From Rhynchopus sp. YZ270_cl-10 (Eukaryota; Euglenozoa; Diplonemea; Diplonemida; Diplonemidae), in assembly GCA_964035575.1 (NCBI GenBank), contig OZ037870.1, forward strand, positions 186,001-250,000: DNA of 64,000 nt, read 5' to 3'. Made by a program: the position numbers and the translations under genes. Position 1 is the stretch's first letter. Every line of letters begins with the position of its first letter. Under the pieces are notes generated by a model. That model worked only from the letters and a program-made list of their open reading frames with translations. It was not told the DNA's origin and did not search any database. Below, one piece after another: positions 53,243-63,619 of this stretch.

Positions 53243-53835
53243 TTCAGTAAATTTTTCGGCAACTAAAATCTGGGGGAGGAAAGGTAGGTGGGAAAATAGC
53301 TATTATTTGGGGGTAAACTTATTCGGGGCCCCCTTTATGCAATCAATAAAGTGATAGCAAGGAGGAGGGTCAATAAAAATGGTACCATCTTTCTTAAAAG
53401 AGAAAAAAGAAAAGAGGTCAAGAAAAACAATAAAAAATGTCCGATAAAGACTCCGAAACACGTGTAACTATAGAAATATAGTAGTGTTGCAAATGCACGC
53501 AGATCTCATAAAAATGTGTGCGCAACAAGGGTCCCAACAAGAAAATAGTAAAAAGCTGTAAAGAAAAGAGGGTCAAGAACTCATCTGGAAAACACAGATG
53601 TTTTTGTCCGGTTGTGCTGACTGAGAAGACGCTAGACCTCTTGCAGGACACACACCGAGGAAGAGGATAGGGAGGGTCACCTTGATTACTGGGGGGAATA
53701 AGGATGCGAAAGAGGTGCCCCAAAAGTACAAAAAAATGAAGTCAAGTAAAAAACGTTTGCGTCTTGGCCTAGGCTTAGACGTGAGGGAGGACGGGGAGGT
53801 CAATGGCCTACAGCAGCTCTGTTTGATCTCAGGTT
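53243..53835. other. 3' flank of GTPase-RING gene 1, duplicated
   Basis: No gene. The part from about 53440 to 53700 matches 55880-56150, the 3' flank of the sister gene (for example AAGACTCCGAAACACGTGTA and GCAAATGCACGCAGATCTCA), so gene and flank were copied together. Confidence 0.6.
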
Positions 53836-55020
53836 TTAGCTGGCAGAGTGGAATATCCTCTGCACTATCCCATCCACGCGGCACATCGGACACGGGGAAG
53901 GCTTTGTTGTGCTGAAGTTCTTTACGCAGGCGTTGCACACACACATATGGTTACAGTTGCTGAATGCATAGCGCGCTTCGAAGGACTTGGTGTCACCCAG
54001 GCATATGCAACACTGCGCGAACGGTGCGATCGCAATGCTGTCATCGCGTTCTGCAGCCTTCACTGTTTCAACAAGGCTCTGCTCGAAGTGCGTGTGTGTC
54101 TGCTTCATAAAGTTCTTCAAGTCGTCGTCCATCCCATTCAGGAGGCTTTCTTTTCCCTGGAACAGTGGCACAATGTTCACCGGCTGTGTCGTGCGCCCCA
54201 TCTCGTTCGAGATGGTGTCCCGGGCCTCCTCCACCGTCTCGCGCACGACTTCAAGTAGCTCTTGTATATTGCTGCATCCTGCGCTCCTCATTAAGTTGTC
54301 CACCTTCCCAAGCACCACAAGAATGCGTTTCGAATACCCGCTACCAAGAAGCTCCTTCAACACAGAGAGCTCGTCTGGCATCAGTTTCGCAGTGCTGTCC
54401 AGAAACAGCACAATACCGTCGGCATACCGCAGCCCAAACTTCGCAACCTGCTCCTCGTGGCTGTTGTTAGACGAAATCCCTTGGTTGTCGTGAAGGCACA
54501 CTTGGTACCCCCGAAACCCTATGATCTCTTCACCTGCGTCCTCCTTGTTTTCTTTGTAGCTGACGTTGCGCCTCTCTTTCCCGTACTGGTTCCAACAGCT
54601 TGTCTTCCCCGTGCACGTGCGCCCAATGAAGCAGATGTGGTACAGACCAGGTGTGCGGACACGCGCCCACTTAGGCTGGACCTTCTCGTAGCGACACTTG
54701 TAACACAACCCCTTCATTGCATCGTGCTCGCACCTGTGTGCTTCTCTGTGTGCGTCCCAGTCCTTGCGCAGCACCATCACGTCAGGTTTCCCCAATGCGT
54801 AGCACACATCGCACCGTGCGTGGTCGTGTGTGTCACGGAAGTGGGTCTGTGCCGCCTGCGCCGTCTTGAACACCGCACCCGGGCACAGCGGACACTTCAC
54901 TGGTGGGTGTACGTCGGCTATGTGCTTCTCCCACTCCGAAGTGTTTTTGAAGCTTGCCCCGTCACACAGAGGGCAGCTAATCTGGTTAACTACAACAGTT
55001 TTCGAAGACGACGAACCCAT
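53836..55020 (-). CDS. C2H2 zinc-finger / GTPase-like / RING protein, copy 1
   Basis: A 394-residue protein. It starts MGSSSSKT, an N-myristoylation signal (Gly2, Ser6). Residues 15-110 hold three C2H2-like fingers (CPLC...H...H, CPLC...HFRDTH, CDVC...H...H) and a Cys/His cluster ending CYKC. Residues 125-300 form a GTPase-like P-loop domain: GRTCTGKT (133-140), DNQG (178-181) as G3, and GKVD (238-241) where NKxD is usual. Residues 337-381 are a C3HC4 RING of the NEURL/MUL1/IAP type (CCIC, NCNHMCVCNAC, CPMC). This suggests a membrane-tethered, nucleotide-regulated ubiquitin ligase. I know no named family with this order. The start is chosen at the myristoylation site. Confidence 0.8.
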   Translation of the reverse strand: MGSSSSKTVVVNQISCPLCDGASFKNTSEWEKHIADVHPPVKCPLCPGAVFKTAQAAQTHFRDTHDHARCDVCYALGKPDVMVLRKDWDAHREAHRCEHDAMKGLCYKCRYEKVQPKWARVRTPGLYHICFIGRTCTGKTSCWNQYGKERRNVSYKENKEDAGEEIIGFRGYQVCLHDNQGISSNNSHEEQVAKFGLRYADGIVLFLDSTAKLMPDELSVLKELLGSGYSKRILVVLGKVDNLMRSAGCSNIQELLEVVRETVEEARDTISNEMGRTTQPVNIVPLFQGKESLLNGMDDDLKNFMKQTHTHFEQSLVETVKAAERDDSIAIAPFAQCCICLGDTKSFEARYAFSNCNHMCVCNACVKNFSTTKPSPCPMCRVDGIVQRIFHSAS

Positions 55021-55134
55021 TGTGTGGATTTCGAAAGCAAAAGGCAAGGCAAATCTGGAAGTGGGTGTGGTGGTGTGGGTGTACGTGAACTCTTTTCGCC
55101 CTCGAACATGACAAACCAAGGAATGCAAAATGAA

Positions 55135-55375
55135 CATAACCTTAGTCACCTTGAGAAGAAAGGAAAGGGTGGGGTTGGCATCCTTTATCATTATTCTATG
55201 GAGAGAACAACCTTAGCACAGCAGAATTTATCCCCAGGAAACACTTCTACCCCAGAGTCGAGAAATGAGACAGAAAAGACAAAATCATGTAACTCTGAGT
55301 TGAGCGAGATGTCAGAGACAGGCAGACAGTTGTTGCAAGCACTGCTGCTATTTTCTTAAAATTGTTTTTCACATC
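55135..55375. repeat. duplicated spacer 5' of GTPase-RING gene 1
   Basis: Nearly identical to 57543-57782, the spacer 5' of the sister gene. It is part of the tandem segmental duplication that also copied the SWI3 3' end. Confidence 0.8.
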
Positions 55376-55533
55376 TGCTGCAATCGCTGCGTCCGAGACT
55401 TTCCCTTGGTCCACTGTCGCTGAGGCCAGCCGCCCACTCTCGACATCCATCCCCGCTGCCTCAGCACTCTGACGCACGACCTCTCTTACCGCAGCATCTG
55501 CACACCTCGCTACTTCTTCTGGAGGCGCCACTG
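55376..55533 (-). pseudogene. detached 3' fragment of the SWI3-like gene
   Basis: About 158 bp match 58034-58190 in the SWI3-like gene with few changes, encoding VAPPEEVARCADAAVREVV to VSDAAIAA. The 240 bp that follow in the intact gene are missing. On its 5' side it joins module copy 4, whose frame happens to stay open into it. It is a junction scar of the duplication. Confidence 0.85.
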
Positions 55534-55539
55534 CACGCA

Positions 55540-55835
55540 AGCAGAAAACGGCACGCCACATATGAGCATAGAGCATGGCGGAGAAAGTCGTGAACCACAA
55601 AGGAGAGGAGAGTAGTGGCACAAGAGTGTGGTGTGTTGAGACAACAAGGTTGCGACGGGAAAGAGGGGAGAGGGAGAGGGGAGGCAAGGGAGCTTTTTAC
55701 TTTGAGGATGTGGTGAAGGAAACAACAATATTTGAAAAAGCGTGTCGACGCGGTGTGCACAGCACTGTCGTTGTCTACCTCTTATAAGAGTAGAGCATGT
55801 TGTGCGGCAGACCAGGCGGATAAAAGAAAAGAGAA
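55540..55835. repeat. dispersed upstream module, copy 4
   Basis: This copy shares the left 75 bp with copy 1 (AGCAGAAAACGGCACGCCAC) and the central purine run, but lacks the segment between GTGCGGCAGACCA and the final GGCGGATAAAAGAAAAG. It sits at the junction between the two GTPase-RING duplication units. Confidence 0.8.
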
Positions 55836-56193
55836 AAAAGAAAAGTGGCCAAGAAAAAAATAATAAAATATGAAATAAAAATGGCCGGTAAAGACTCCGA
55901 AACACGTGTAACTAGAAAAACAGTCGTGTTGCAAATGCACGCAGATCTCATATAAATGTGTGCGCAACAAGAAAAGAGTAAAGATTGGGGGAAAAGCTTA
56001 AAAAAAAAGAGGGACAAGACCTCATCTGAAAAACACAGATATTTTTGTCCGGTTGTGCTGACTGAGAAGATGCTAGACCTCTTGCAGGACACACACCGAG
56101 GAAGAGGATAGGGAGGGTCACCTTGATTAAGGATGCGAAAGATGTAGCCAAAAAAGTACAAAAAATAAAGTAAAAAACGTTTGCGTTCTTGGC

Positions 56194-57414
56194 CTAGACG
56201 TGAGGGAGGGCCACAGCAGAGCGGTTTCGTCTCAGGTTGTTGTTGGCAGTGTGGAATATCGGCAGCAATATCCCCTCCACGCGACACATCGGGCACGGGG
56301 AAGGCTTTGTTGTGCTGAAGTTCTTTTCACACGTGTTGCACACACACATGTGCCCACAGTTGCTGAATGCATAGCACGCCTCCAAGGGCTTGGTGTCACC
56401 CAGGCATATGCAACACTGCGCGAACGGTGCGATCGCAATGCTGTCATCGCGTTCTGCAGCCTTCACTGTATCAACAAGGCTCTGCTCGAAGTGCGCGCGT
56501 GTCTGCTTCATAAAGTTCTTCAAGTCGTTGGTCATCCCATCCAGGAGGCTTTCTTTTCCCTGGAACAGTGGCACAATGTTCACCGGATGTTTCGTGCGCC
56601 CCATCTCGTTCGAGATGGTGTCCCGGGCCTCCTTCACCGTCTCGCGCACAACTTCAAGTAGCTCCTGTATGTTGCTGCACTCTGCGTTCCTCATTAAGCC
56701 GTCCACCTTCCCAAGCACCACAAGGATGCGTTTCGAATACCCGGTACTGAGCAGCTCGTTCAGCACAGAGAGCTCGTCTGGCATCAGTTTCGCAGTGCTG
56801 TCCAGAAACAGCACAATACCGTCGGCATACCGCAGCCCAAACTTCGCAACGTACTCCTCGTGGCTGTTGCCAGCCGAGATCCCTGGGATGTCGTGAAGGC
56901 ACACTTGGTACCCCCGAAACCCTATGATCTCTTCACCTGCGTCCTCCTTGTTTTCTTTGTAGCTGACGCTGCGCCTCTCTTTCCCGTACTGGTTCCAACA
57001 GCTTGTCTTCCCAGTGCACGTGCGCCCAATGAAGCAGATGTGGTACAGACCAGGTACGCGGTCACGCGCCCAGTCAGGCTGGACCTTCTCGTAGCGACAC
57101 TTGCAACACAGCCCCTTCATTGCGTTGTGCTCGCACTTGTGTGCTTCTCTGTGTGCGATCCAGTCGTTGCGCAGCACCATCACGTCAGGTTTCCCCAATG
57201 CGTAGCACACATCGCACCGTGCGTGGTCGTGTACGACACGGAAGTGGGTCTGTGCCGACTGCACCGTCTTGAACACCGCACCCGGACACAGCGGACATTG
57301 TACTGGTGGGTGTACGTCGGCCATGTGCTTCTCCCACGCCTTGGTGTTTTCGAAAGTTTCCCCGTCACACAGAGGGCAGCTCACCTGTGAGGGGCTCGAA
57401 AACAACGCACCCAT
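56194..57414 (-). CDS. C2H2 zinc-finger / GTPase-like / RING protein, copy 2
   Basis: A 406-residue sister of the gene at 53836-55020, about 90 percent similar by eye, starting MGALFSSPS (again a myristoylation pattern, Gly2 and Ser6). Fingers, P-loop GRTCTGKT and GKVD are kept. G3 reads DIPG, closer to the canonical GTPase form than DNQG in copy 1. The RING (CCIC, NCGHMCVCNTC, CPMC) is complete. The C-terminus is longer by a basic tail (NNLRRNRSAVALPHV) because the copy 1 stop is absent. Copy 2 looks like the less altered member. A 392-nt spacer separates it from the SWI3-like gene upstream. Confidence 0.8.
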   Translation of the reverse strand: MGALFSSPSQVSCPLCDGETFENTKAWEKHMADVHPPVQCPLCPGAVFKTVQSAQTHFRVVHDHARCDVCYALGKPDVMVLRNDWIAHREAHKCEHNAMKGLCCKCRYEKVQPDWARDRVPGLYHICFIGRTCTGKTSCWNQYGKERRSVSYKENKEDAGEEIIGFRGYQVCLHDIPGISAGNSHEEYVAKFGLRYADGIVLFLDSTAKLMPDELSVLNELLSTGYSKRILVVLGKVDGLMRNAECSNIQELLEVVRETVKEARDTISNEMGRTKHPVNIVPLFQGKESLLDGMTNDLKNFMKQTRAHFEQSLVDTVKAAERDDSIAIAPFAQCCICLGDTKPLEACYAFSNCGHMCVCNTCEKNFSTTKPSPCPMCRVEGILLPIFHTANNNLRRNRSAVALPHV

Positions 57415-57806
57415 TGTGTGGCTTTCGAAAGCAAAAGGCAAATCTGGACGTGGGTGTGGGTGGTGTGGTGACTAACTCTTTTCGCCCTCCAGAAACAAAG
57501 ACTGGAACATGACAAAGCAAAGAACGTATTTTTAAAATAAACCCAAAATGAGTCACCTTGAGAAGAAAGGAAAGGGTGGGGTTGGCATCCTTTATCATTA
57601 TTCTATGGAGAGAACAACCTTAGCACAGCAGAATTCATCCCCAGGAAACACTTCTACCCCAGAGTCGAGAAATGAGACAGAAAAGACAAAATCATGTAAC
57701 TCTGAGTTGAGCGAGATGTCAGAGACAGGCAGACAGCTGTTGCAAGCACTGCTGCTATTTTCTAAAATTGTTTTTCACATCTTTTCTCCCCCCCCCCTCC
57801 AACATT
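57415..57806. other. spacer between SWI3-like and GTPase-RING genes
   Basis: No gene. From 57543 to 57782 it is the source or sister of the repeat at 55135-55375. A C-run lies near 57789. Confidence 0.6.
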
Positions 57807-59744
57807 TCATTGCCTTTGCAGTGCATTCTGCCGAAGGGTGTTTTCCTGCGAGGTGTAGCTTTCGTGGAGGGTGTGCAGATCTTCTGAGGCCTTTGCGATG
57901 TGACGGTTGACTGTTTGGACGAGATTGAGACTGGCTTGCACTTGCTTGAGGACCACGAGGGCCGCATCTTGCGCTGCGGCACTGAGATCTGCGGCTTCGT
58001 AGCCTGCAAGGCGTGCGGTCGATTCACTTAATGCTGCGATCGCTGCATCCGAGACTTTCCCTTGGTCCACTGCCGCTGAGGCCAGCCGCCCACTCTCGAC
58101 ATCCATCCCCGCTGCCTCGGCACTCTGACGCACGACCTCTCTTACCGCAGTATCTGCACACCTCGCTACTTCTTCTGGAGGCGCCACTGCGCTAAGAAAC
58201 GCCAACGTGGTCAACACACTGCACTGCGAATCCCCAAACGGACTCAACCCCGAATGGTCTTCAGGAGAGCACAGCACCCTCTCATCCCTCCCACCTTCCA
58301 CCTCCAAATCCATCTCAAGAAACCACAGTAGGCATTCACTTCCGGTCCGTCCGACTTTGAGACCGATTGCGTCCCAGTTGATGTCCTTTGGCTGGTCGTT
58401 TTCGGGGAAAATGGTGTCCAAGGATTCAATGAGGGCTAGCTCCTCTGTTTTGGTGAACGGTGCGACCTTTGAGGAGGGGTGCACTCCGGTGGGCGTGTCT
58501 ACGTAACAGAGAGGCGCAAGGAGGGTAGGGGTGCTGCGTGCCATGTTCGCATGGAGGGTTTGTCCAACATTAATGAGCTCATGACACTCAAGAAACGCAT
58601 GAAGTTTCATGACAAAAATCGAATCAAAGTTTGTATCAACCAAGGCATTGTGCACTCCGTAGTACCGATTGTCTGTGTTAGCCTCTCTCGCTGCTGTGAT
58701 TATTGTATTTCTGACGGACACTATTGTCTCTGGATCGACCTGAGGCAATGCATCAACCTCAAATGCACTGAGGAAGTCGGGGCTGAACCATGCAGGGGTA
58801 GAGCTGGGGGTAGCGGGGGTGGTCCCATCGTCGCGCTTCACCCTCTTCTGTGGGGCGTCCTCCTGTTGACGCTTTCGCTTCCGTCTTGCCACCAAAACCC
58901 AATCATGAGGAACACTTCGCCCCAACGACTTTCCCGTTTCCCCCAACGCATAATCTAATGGCTCCATAAACTCATTGTGCTGGATGCTGTGCTTCAGCCA
59001 GGTGACCGGAACCGTGAGAAGCGTTGCTGATGGCTGAGGTGTGTGGGAGGGGTTGTCAAGCTTCGTACGGTGCAGCCATGCGTCGTAGCTGGCAGGGTAG
59101 AACCAGAAGTGGCAGAGAAATCGTTCCCCTGCGCATGCAGCGATGCGTGCCACAACAGTCGAACGGATCGCAGCGACATCGGCCTCTGTATGGCAAGGTG
59201 TGGCCGACGCATCCACAACAACATCAGCATCTGCACGACTCTCCACTACAGACCCACCAAGCCATTTCACCTCTGCACGCAGCTCAGAAGCATCTCCATC
59301 CGCGTCAATGAAAACGCGTCTAGGTGAAAACACAGCAGGCTCCCGCAGTATCCCCTTCCAAATATCCTGCAAGATGCACACCGCCGTCGCACGGTCCGAC
59401 TGAGGGGGCGGGAGGGACACCTCATTCACCAGGGCACTTTGCACAGCGCACAGCACAACGACGCCTGCCAGCGACATGCCTTGTGTGTCGTCAAGCAGCG
59501 ACGTCAGGATCGCATGCACAGGAAGCTTCGCGCATTGGCGTGTCTCAGGTGCACTGTGCACCCCGTGCACGGTGTCGTCCATTGTGATGATGCTCGCTAG
59601 AATCCTGTGCCCCCCCTTCTCCAGAACATATGCCCCAGCCCGTGCATCCTGAGACAACATGAGCTCTGCCTGTACGGTGAGATGCTGCTCACCCCCATCG
59701 GTTTCGCAGTTAAACTTTGGTATGTGTATTGGAGCGGCCTCCAT
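57807..59744 (-). CDS. SWI3/SMARCC-like chromatin-remodelling subunit
   Basis: A 645-residue core subunit of SWI/SNF-type remodellers. Residues 141-260 form the N-terminal BRCT-like module with the signature HFWFYPASYDAWL (compare HWYYYPDSYDTW in SMARCC). A basic patch, ARRKRKRQQ to KRVKRD (286-304), could be a nuclear signal. Residues 316-402 are a SWIRM domain (WFSPDFLSAFEVDALPQ to LINVG), 429-481 a SANT domain (PFTKTEELALIESLD, WDAIGLKVGRTGSECLLWF), and 510-630 the helical C-terminal region (LTTLAFLSAVAPPEEVARC) used for dimerisation. I start at MEAAPIHIP because the upstream extension is not conserved-looking. No intron is needed. A copy of its 3' end lies at 55.4 kb. Confidence 0.9.
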   Translation of the reverse strand: MEAAPIHIPKFNCETDGGEQHLTVQAELMLSQDARAGAYVLEKGGHRILASIITMDDTVHGVHSAPETRQCAKLPVHAILTSLLDDTQGMSLAGVVVLCAVQSALVNEVSLPPPQSDRATAVCILQDIWKGILREPAVFSPRRVFIDADGDASELRAEVKWLGGSVVESRADADVVVDASATPCHTEADVAAIRSTVVARIAACAGERFLCHFWFYPASYDAWLHRTKLDNPSHTPQPSATLLTVPVTWLKHSIQHNEFMEPLDYALGETGKSLGRSVPHDWVLVARRKRKRQQEDAPQKRVKRDDGTTPATPSSTPAWFSPDFLSAFEVDALPQVDPETIVSVRNTIITAAREANTDNRYYGVHNALVDTNFDSIFVMKLHAFLECHELINVGQTLHANMARSTPTLLAPLCYVDTPTGVHPSSKVAPFTKTEELALIESLDTIFPENDQPKDINWDAIGLKVGRTGSECLLWFLEMDLEVEGGRDERVLCSPEDHSGLSPFGDSQCSVLTTLAFLSAVAPPEEVARCADTAVREVVRQSAEAAGMDVESGRLASAAVDQGKVSDAAIAALSESTARLAGYEAADLSAAAQDAALVVLKQVQASLNLVQTVNRHIAKASEDLHTLHESYTSQENTLRQNALQRQ

Positions 59745-60476
59745 CTCTGTGAGGTGTGTGTAAGGAAAGAATCGTAAACCCTTAAAAGGGAACAGTTGCT
59801 GAAGGACGTGTCTTGCAGGAGACATTCCGGACACTCTAGCACCTCTAGCGCCGCTTCTCAAGACAGCAACAGATGTTGCCCCCTCTGTGAATGTTGAACA
59901 GCGTACAAGGAAGATCAATGCAAAGGAAGAGGAGATTTAGCAGCGAGATAGATGGGTATAAGGATGCGGCAGGTGTGTAGGGGCAGGGGTGTGGGAGAGC
60001 AATAAGCTCACCCCCCGCCAACCCACCCCTGGAATTGACCCAACTATGCAGTCAGTCTGACATCCATTTTTTCCGTGGTTTACATCTGATATATCTTCCG
60101 TCCGCTCCACTTAAAGCAAAGATGATCCCAAGATTCCCGTGCTTAGTCACCGTAAGAAAGATGAATTATTGAACATATTTTGAGAAAGAGAAGGGAAAAT
60201 GGAGGGTTTTTTGTCTGAGCTTTTTGGCACATAATACATTTGGTAGCTTGTGCCTTTTTTTTGTATTTTTTTTTGGCGTTTTGGTTTGAGTCTAAATCTA
60301 ATATAAAGCCAGGGATGATCCCTTTCTAAGTACAACATGATCATTTTTTTTCTGACATTTTGGTTGCACCTCCCCGAGGTGCTTCACTATTTTTTGTTTT
60401 CAAAAAAGAAGAAAATCTGAACGATGAATGCGGTATTACTTTGCAGCCTGCTCCACTCAGTCTCTTGTCTGGATCT
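59745..60476. other. gene-free spacer
   Basis: AT-rich with T- and A-runs. The start resembles a leader; no frame, RNA or repeat is recognised. Confidence 0.4.
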
Positions 60477-63474
60477 CTAAAACCCATTTCCCATCTGGGC
60501 TGCAGCTTCTTGCGCAATCAGCCTTGCTCGCGACACACTTGTTAAAGCCGTACGGAGGGCTTGTTCGCCACCAATTCGCCCAGGAGACATCAGTGTTGCT
60601 TGCGGGTGTGGTGTGGCGAAGGCACCTGGCACGCTGATGTGGTGAAGCTGCTCTGCAAGTTCATCCTTTGTTGAGGAAAGCTCGCTGTTGGAGAATGAAA
60701 TGAATAACAAAAGGATCTGACACACTTTTTTCTTCTTTTGTTCAAAAGAACATAAAAATATAAAGAAGAATACCCTAATAAAACTGACAATGAAAATGTA
60801 AAGGTCCACTACCACATTCGCGACAAAGGGGTGGGGTGTAGCATACGATGACACATCCCACACAGCGCGCAGCAGGACGGAGTTGCTGTTCAGGATATCT
60901 GCGATCTTTGTGCTTTCGGACACTTTGTTACCTCCAAGCCCCAGTTCCTGTTGTGTGTTGCGTGGGAGACGTAATAAAGCTTACACACAAAACGTAAACA
61001 TTCCACCCAAATCATACCAACTGAGCGATCCTTTGGTTCGACGCAGTGAGCTCTGCCTCTGTCGCCTCGAGCGCACGGTTTGCGTTGTTCAGGCGGGTCA
61101 GCGCGTCTGCGAGTTGGTGCTCAAAGTTGCGTGCAGTCTCTGAGACGGCTTGCTGTGCTTTGTGCTTTACACCGTCGATGATGAGCGACTCATTTGAAAG
61201 CGACGAGAGCACCAACAGCTTCGACTCCGCTGCCTCACCTGCTACGTTCCGCGCGATGCACTTTAGCCCTTCCACCTCGCCCTCCTTCTCCCGCAGCAAG
61301 ACCTCGCATTGGCTGCGCTCCTGCGTGAGACGCGCTATGATCTCACTGTGCTCCACCTCGCCCTTCTGCAGATACGCTACCAACGACGCCTCCTTTGCAC
61401 GCAGCTCTGCCACCTCCCCCTCCAACGCTGCAATACGGTGGGTCGCCTCGCTGAGGGCAGCTGCCCCAGCACCGCCCTCCTGCACGGCTAGCGCAGAGGT
61501 GCGTGCTGCCTCGGCAAGCTTCTGCTCATATGTTACCTCCTGCTCTCTGACGACCTGCGTCAGTGCTGTGAGCGTGCTTCGCAATGCTTCCATCTCGCGT
61601 CCTGCCTTCTCTCTGTCGAAGCTATCTTGAGGTGGGGTATGTGTCGGTGTTGGTGCCGGGAGAGGAAGGGGAAGTGGGGGAGGGAGAGGGGCAGGTGCGC
61701 GCTCAAGGCGTTTCATCCCAGCCAGCTCCTCCTGTGCGATGGAGTAGAGGCGGTGTGTAGCGGCCAGTTCGTCTGCAATAGTGCATTTCTCAGCCCGCAG
61801 CGCTGCTGCAGCCTCAGATGCCGCTGTGTACGCGACCTTTGCCTCTGTGGTGCTCAGACGCAGTGCTGCGTTCTCGGAGAGGATGGTGCGCAGCTCCTCC
61901 CTCCTGGCGGTGTCTTGGATAGAGGAGATCTCCGTCGCCAGGTCTTGCCGTGCGGATAACGGCATGGGGTGGGCGCGGCTCCGGTCTTGCTGTTCTCGGA
62001 GAAGGCGGATCTCGCGTCCGGATGCGACCAGCTCTTCTTCACAGCGGTTCCGCTGTGCGACTGCCTCTGCAAGCTGCAACGCCATGTCTCCAGAAAGCTG
62101 TGCAGAGGGTTGGTGTGCGATGTATTGTTTGAGGCGTTGGATCTCTTCAGACATCAACACCTTTTCGCCGCTGAGGACAGCGATTCGGTTCTCAGCGCGG
62201 CCAAGCGCGGCGCGTGGGGAGTGCATCTTCGGTACCGGGTCATGGTTCTGCAAGGTCGCTGTGTGCAGCCGTTCGCACAGCCCCGCGACCTGCCCCTTCA
62301 GCTCCGCCACCAACGCCGCGTTTGCGTTCATCTCACGCACACTGCGGCCACCTATCTCATTCTTCTCCATTTCGAGCTGCAGAATCTTCTGCTGCAGGCA
62401 GGCCTCCGCCTCCACATGCCCTGCCACATCGCGCTCTGCGTCCTGCAGCGCACCTCCCCGCTGTCCATCTAACGCCGTCAACTCTACTATACGCCGTTCC
62501 GCAACAGAAAGGCTAGAGCGCAGTGCCAAAACATCCTCCTTCGCCTGCACGATGAAACGGTGCACAGCAGAGACCGGTTCCACCCTCGGGCCGCGTCCCT
62601 CCACCTCAGATTCTAATGCTGCGAGGTGCAGGTCCCGTTCCCTGAGCTCCGCCTCAGCGGTGTGTGTGTTTGCTGTTAAAGAGTCGAGGGCTGCGATGAG
62701 AGAGGCGTTTTCTTTGCGGAGAATGTCAAGCCCTTCGTTGCGGAGTGCTGTGGAGGCGGCGGTGGTGGCGGTTTGAAGCTTTTTTTCGAGGGATCTGATT
62801 TGTGCGTCTTTTTCTGCTAATGTGGATTCTGCGTGGGCAAGGTCGGTGCGAAGCTGTGCTGAGGTGGCAAGAATCGCGGCATGTGTCTCTGCGGCACGTC
62901 CCTCTGCGCCTGCAGAGGTGCGTAATAGGTCCGCCACCGCAGTCCTATGCTCGTCACGTTCCCGCGCAACTGCAAGCTCGCGGACCTCAGAGTCGTTCTG
63001 CAGCGCCGCTATCGTCTGCTCCTGCACCGACAACGCCTGTCGTAGCATCGCTGCCTCTGCTTCAGACCGTGCACACCCTTCCTCATTCCGCACTACACGC
63101 GATGCAAGCGTTGGTGCTCCAGCCAATGCGTTTTCCACATCCTGTGCAAGTCCTGTCGGCAGGTTGACACTAGGAAAGGCAGGAGACATCGATGCGCGTG
63201 GAGAAGGGGACATCGCCTTGACAGTCATCCCTTGGGTGGAAAGTGGCGACGCAGCATGCGGTGTCTCGGTGGAGAGGATGGACGCGAGGGTGAATGCGTT
63301 GCTGTCGATGGTCGTGAGTGGCGTTGCCTGTGCCTTCTGTGGTGCGCCCTGCACCGGTGTGAGTGGTGTGAAACAGAGGCTCTCGTTGTGCACCGTCCCA
63401 GCCACGCGCTGTGCAGCAGCACTCTCCGCCATGCTCAGCAGTTTGTTCACCCGGTCCAGTACGCTTGCCTCCAT
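60477..63474 (-). CDS. large coiled-coil protein (three exons)
   Basis: Exon 1 is 61018-63474 (819 codons), exon 2 is 60847-60947 and exon 3 is 60477-60684, giving 921 residues. Intron 1 (60948-61017, 70 nt) is GTATGA...AACAG, phase 0, and removes the in-frame TGA that would otherwise end the protein after AQLV. Intron 2 (60685-60846, 162 nt) is GTATGC...AACAG, phase 2. Residues 130-810 are nearly continuous coiled coil with Ala/Glu/Leu heptads, broken by a Pro-rich hinge (PAPLPPPLPLPLPAP). The N-terminus has Ser/Pro stretches. This is a structural or scaffold protein; no family is recognised. Confidence 0.75.
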
Positions 63475-63619
63475 TGTGCCTGAAGACGTTGTTGTGTACC
63501 CTAGGGATGGTAGGGGGTTTGGGGGAGTGGGGGAGTGGATGAACGGAGAAATTGTCGGTTGGGTTATCTACATTTGCAGGATTGTACAGAAAGTTATCAC
63601 ACTTATGGAAAGAAAGTAA

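Noticed and set aside
60477-60923. Separate 148-residue gene with a membrane segment
   Set aside because: The hydrophobic part is intron 2 of the coiled-coil gene read through; the splice sites and phases join it to the large exon.
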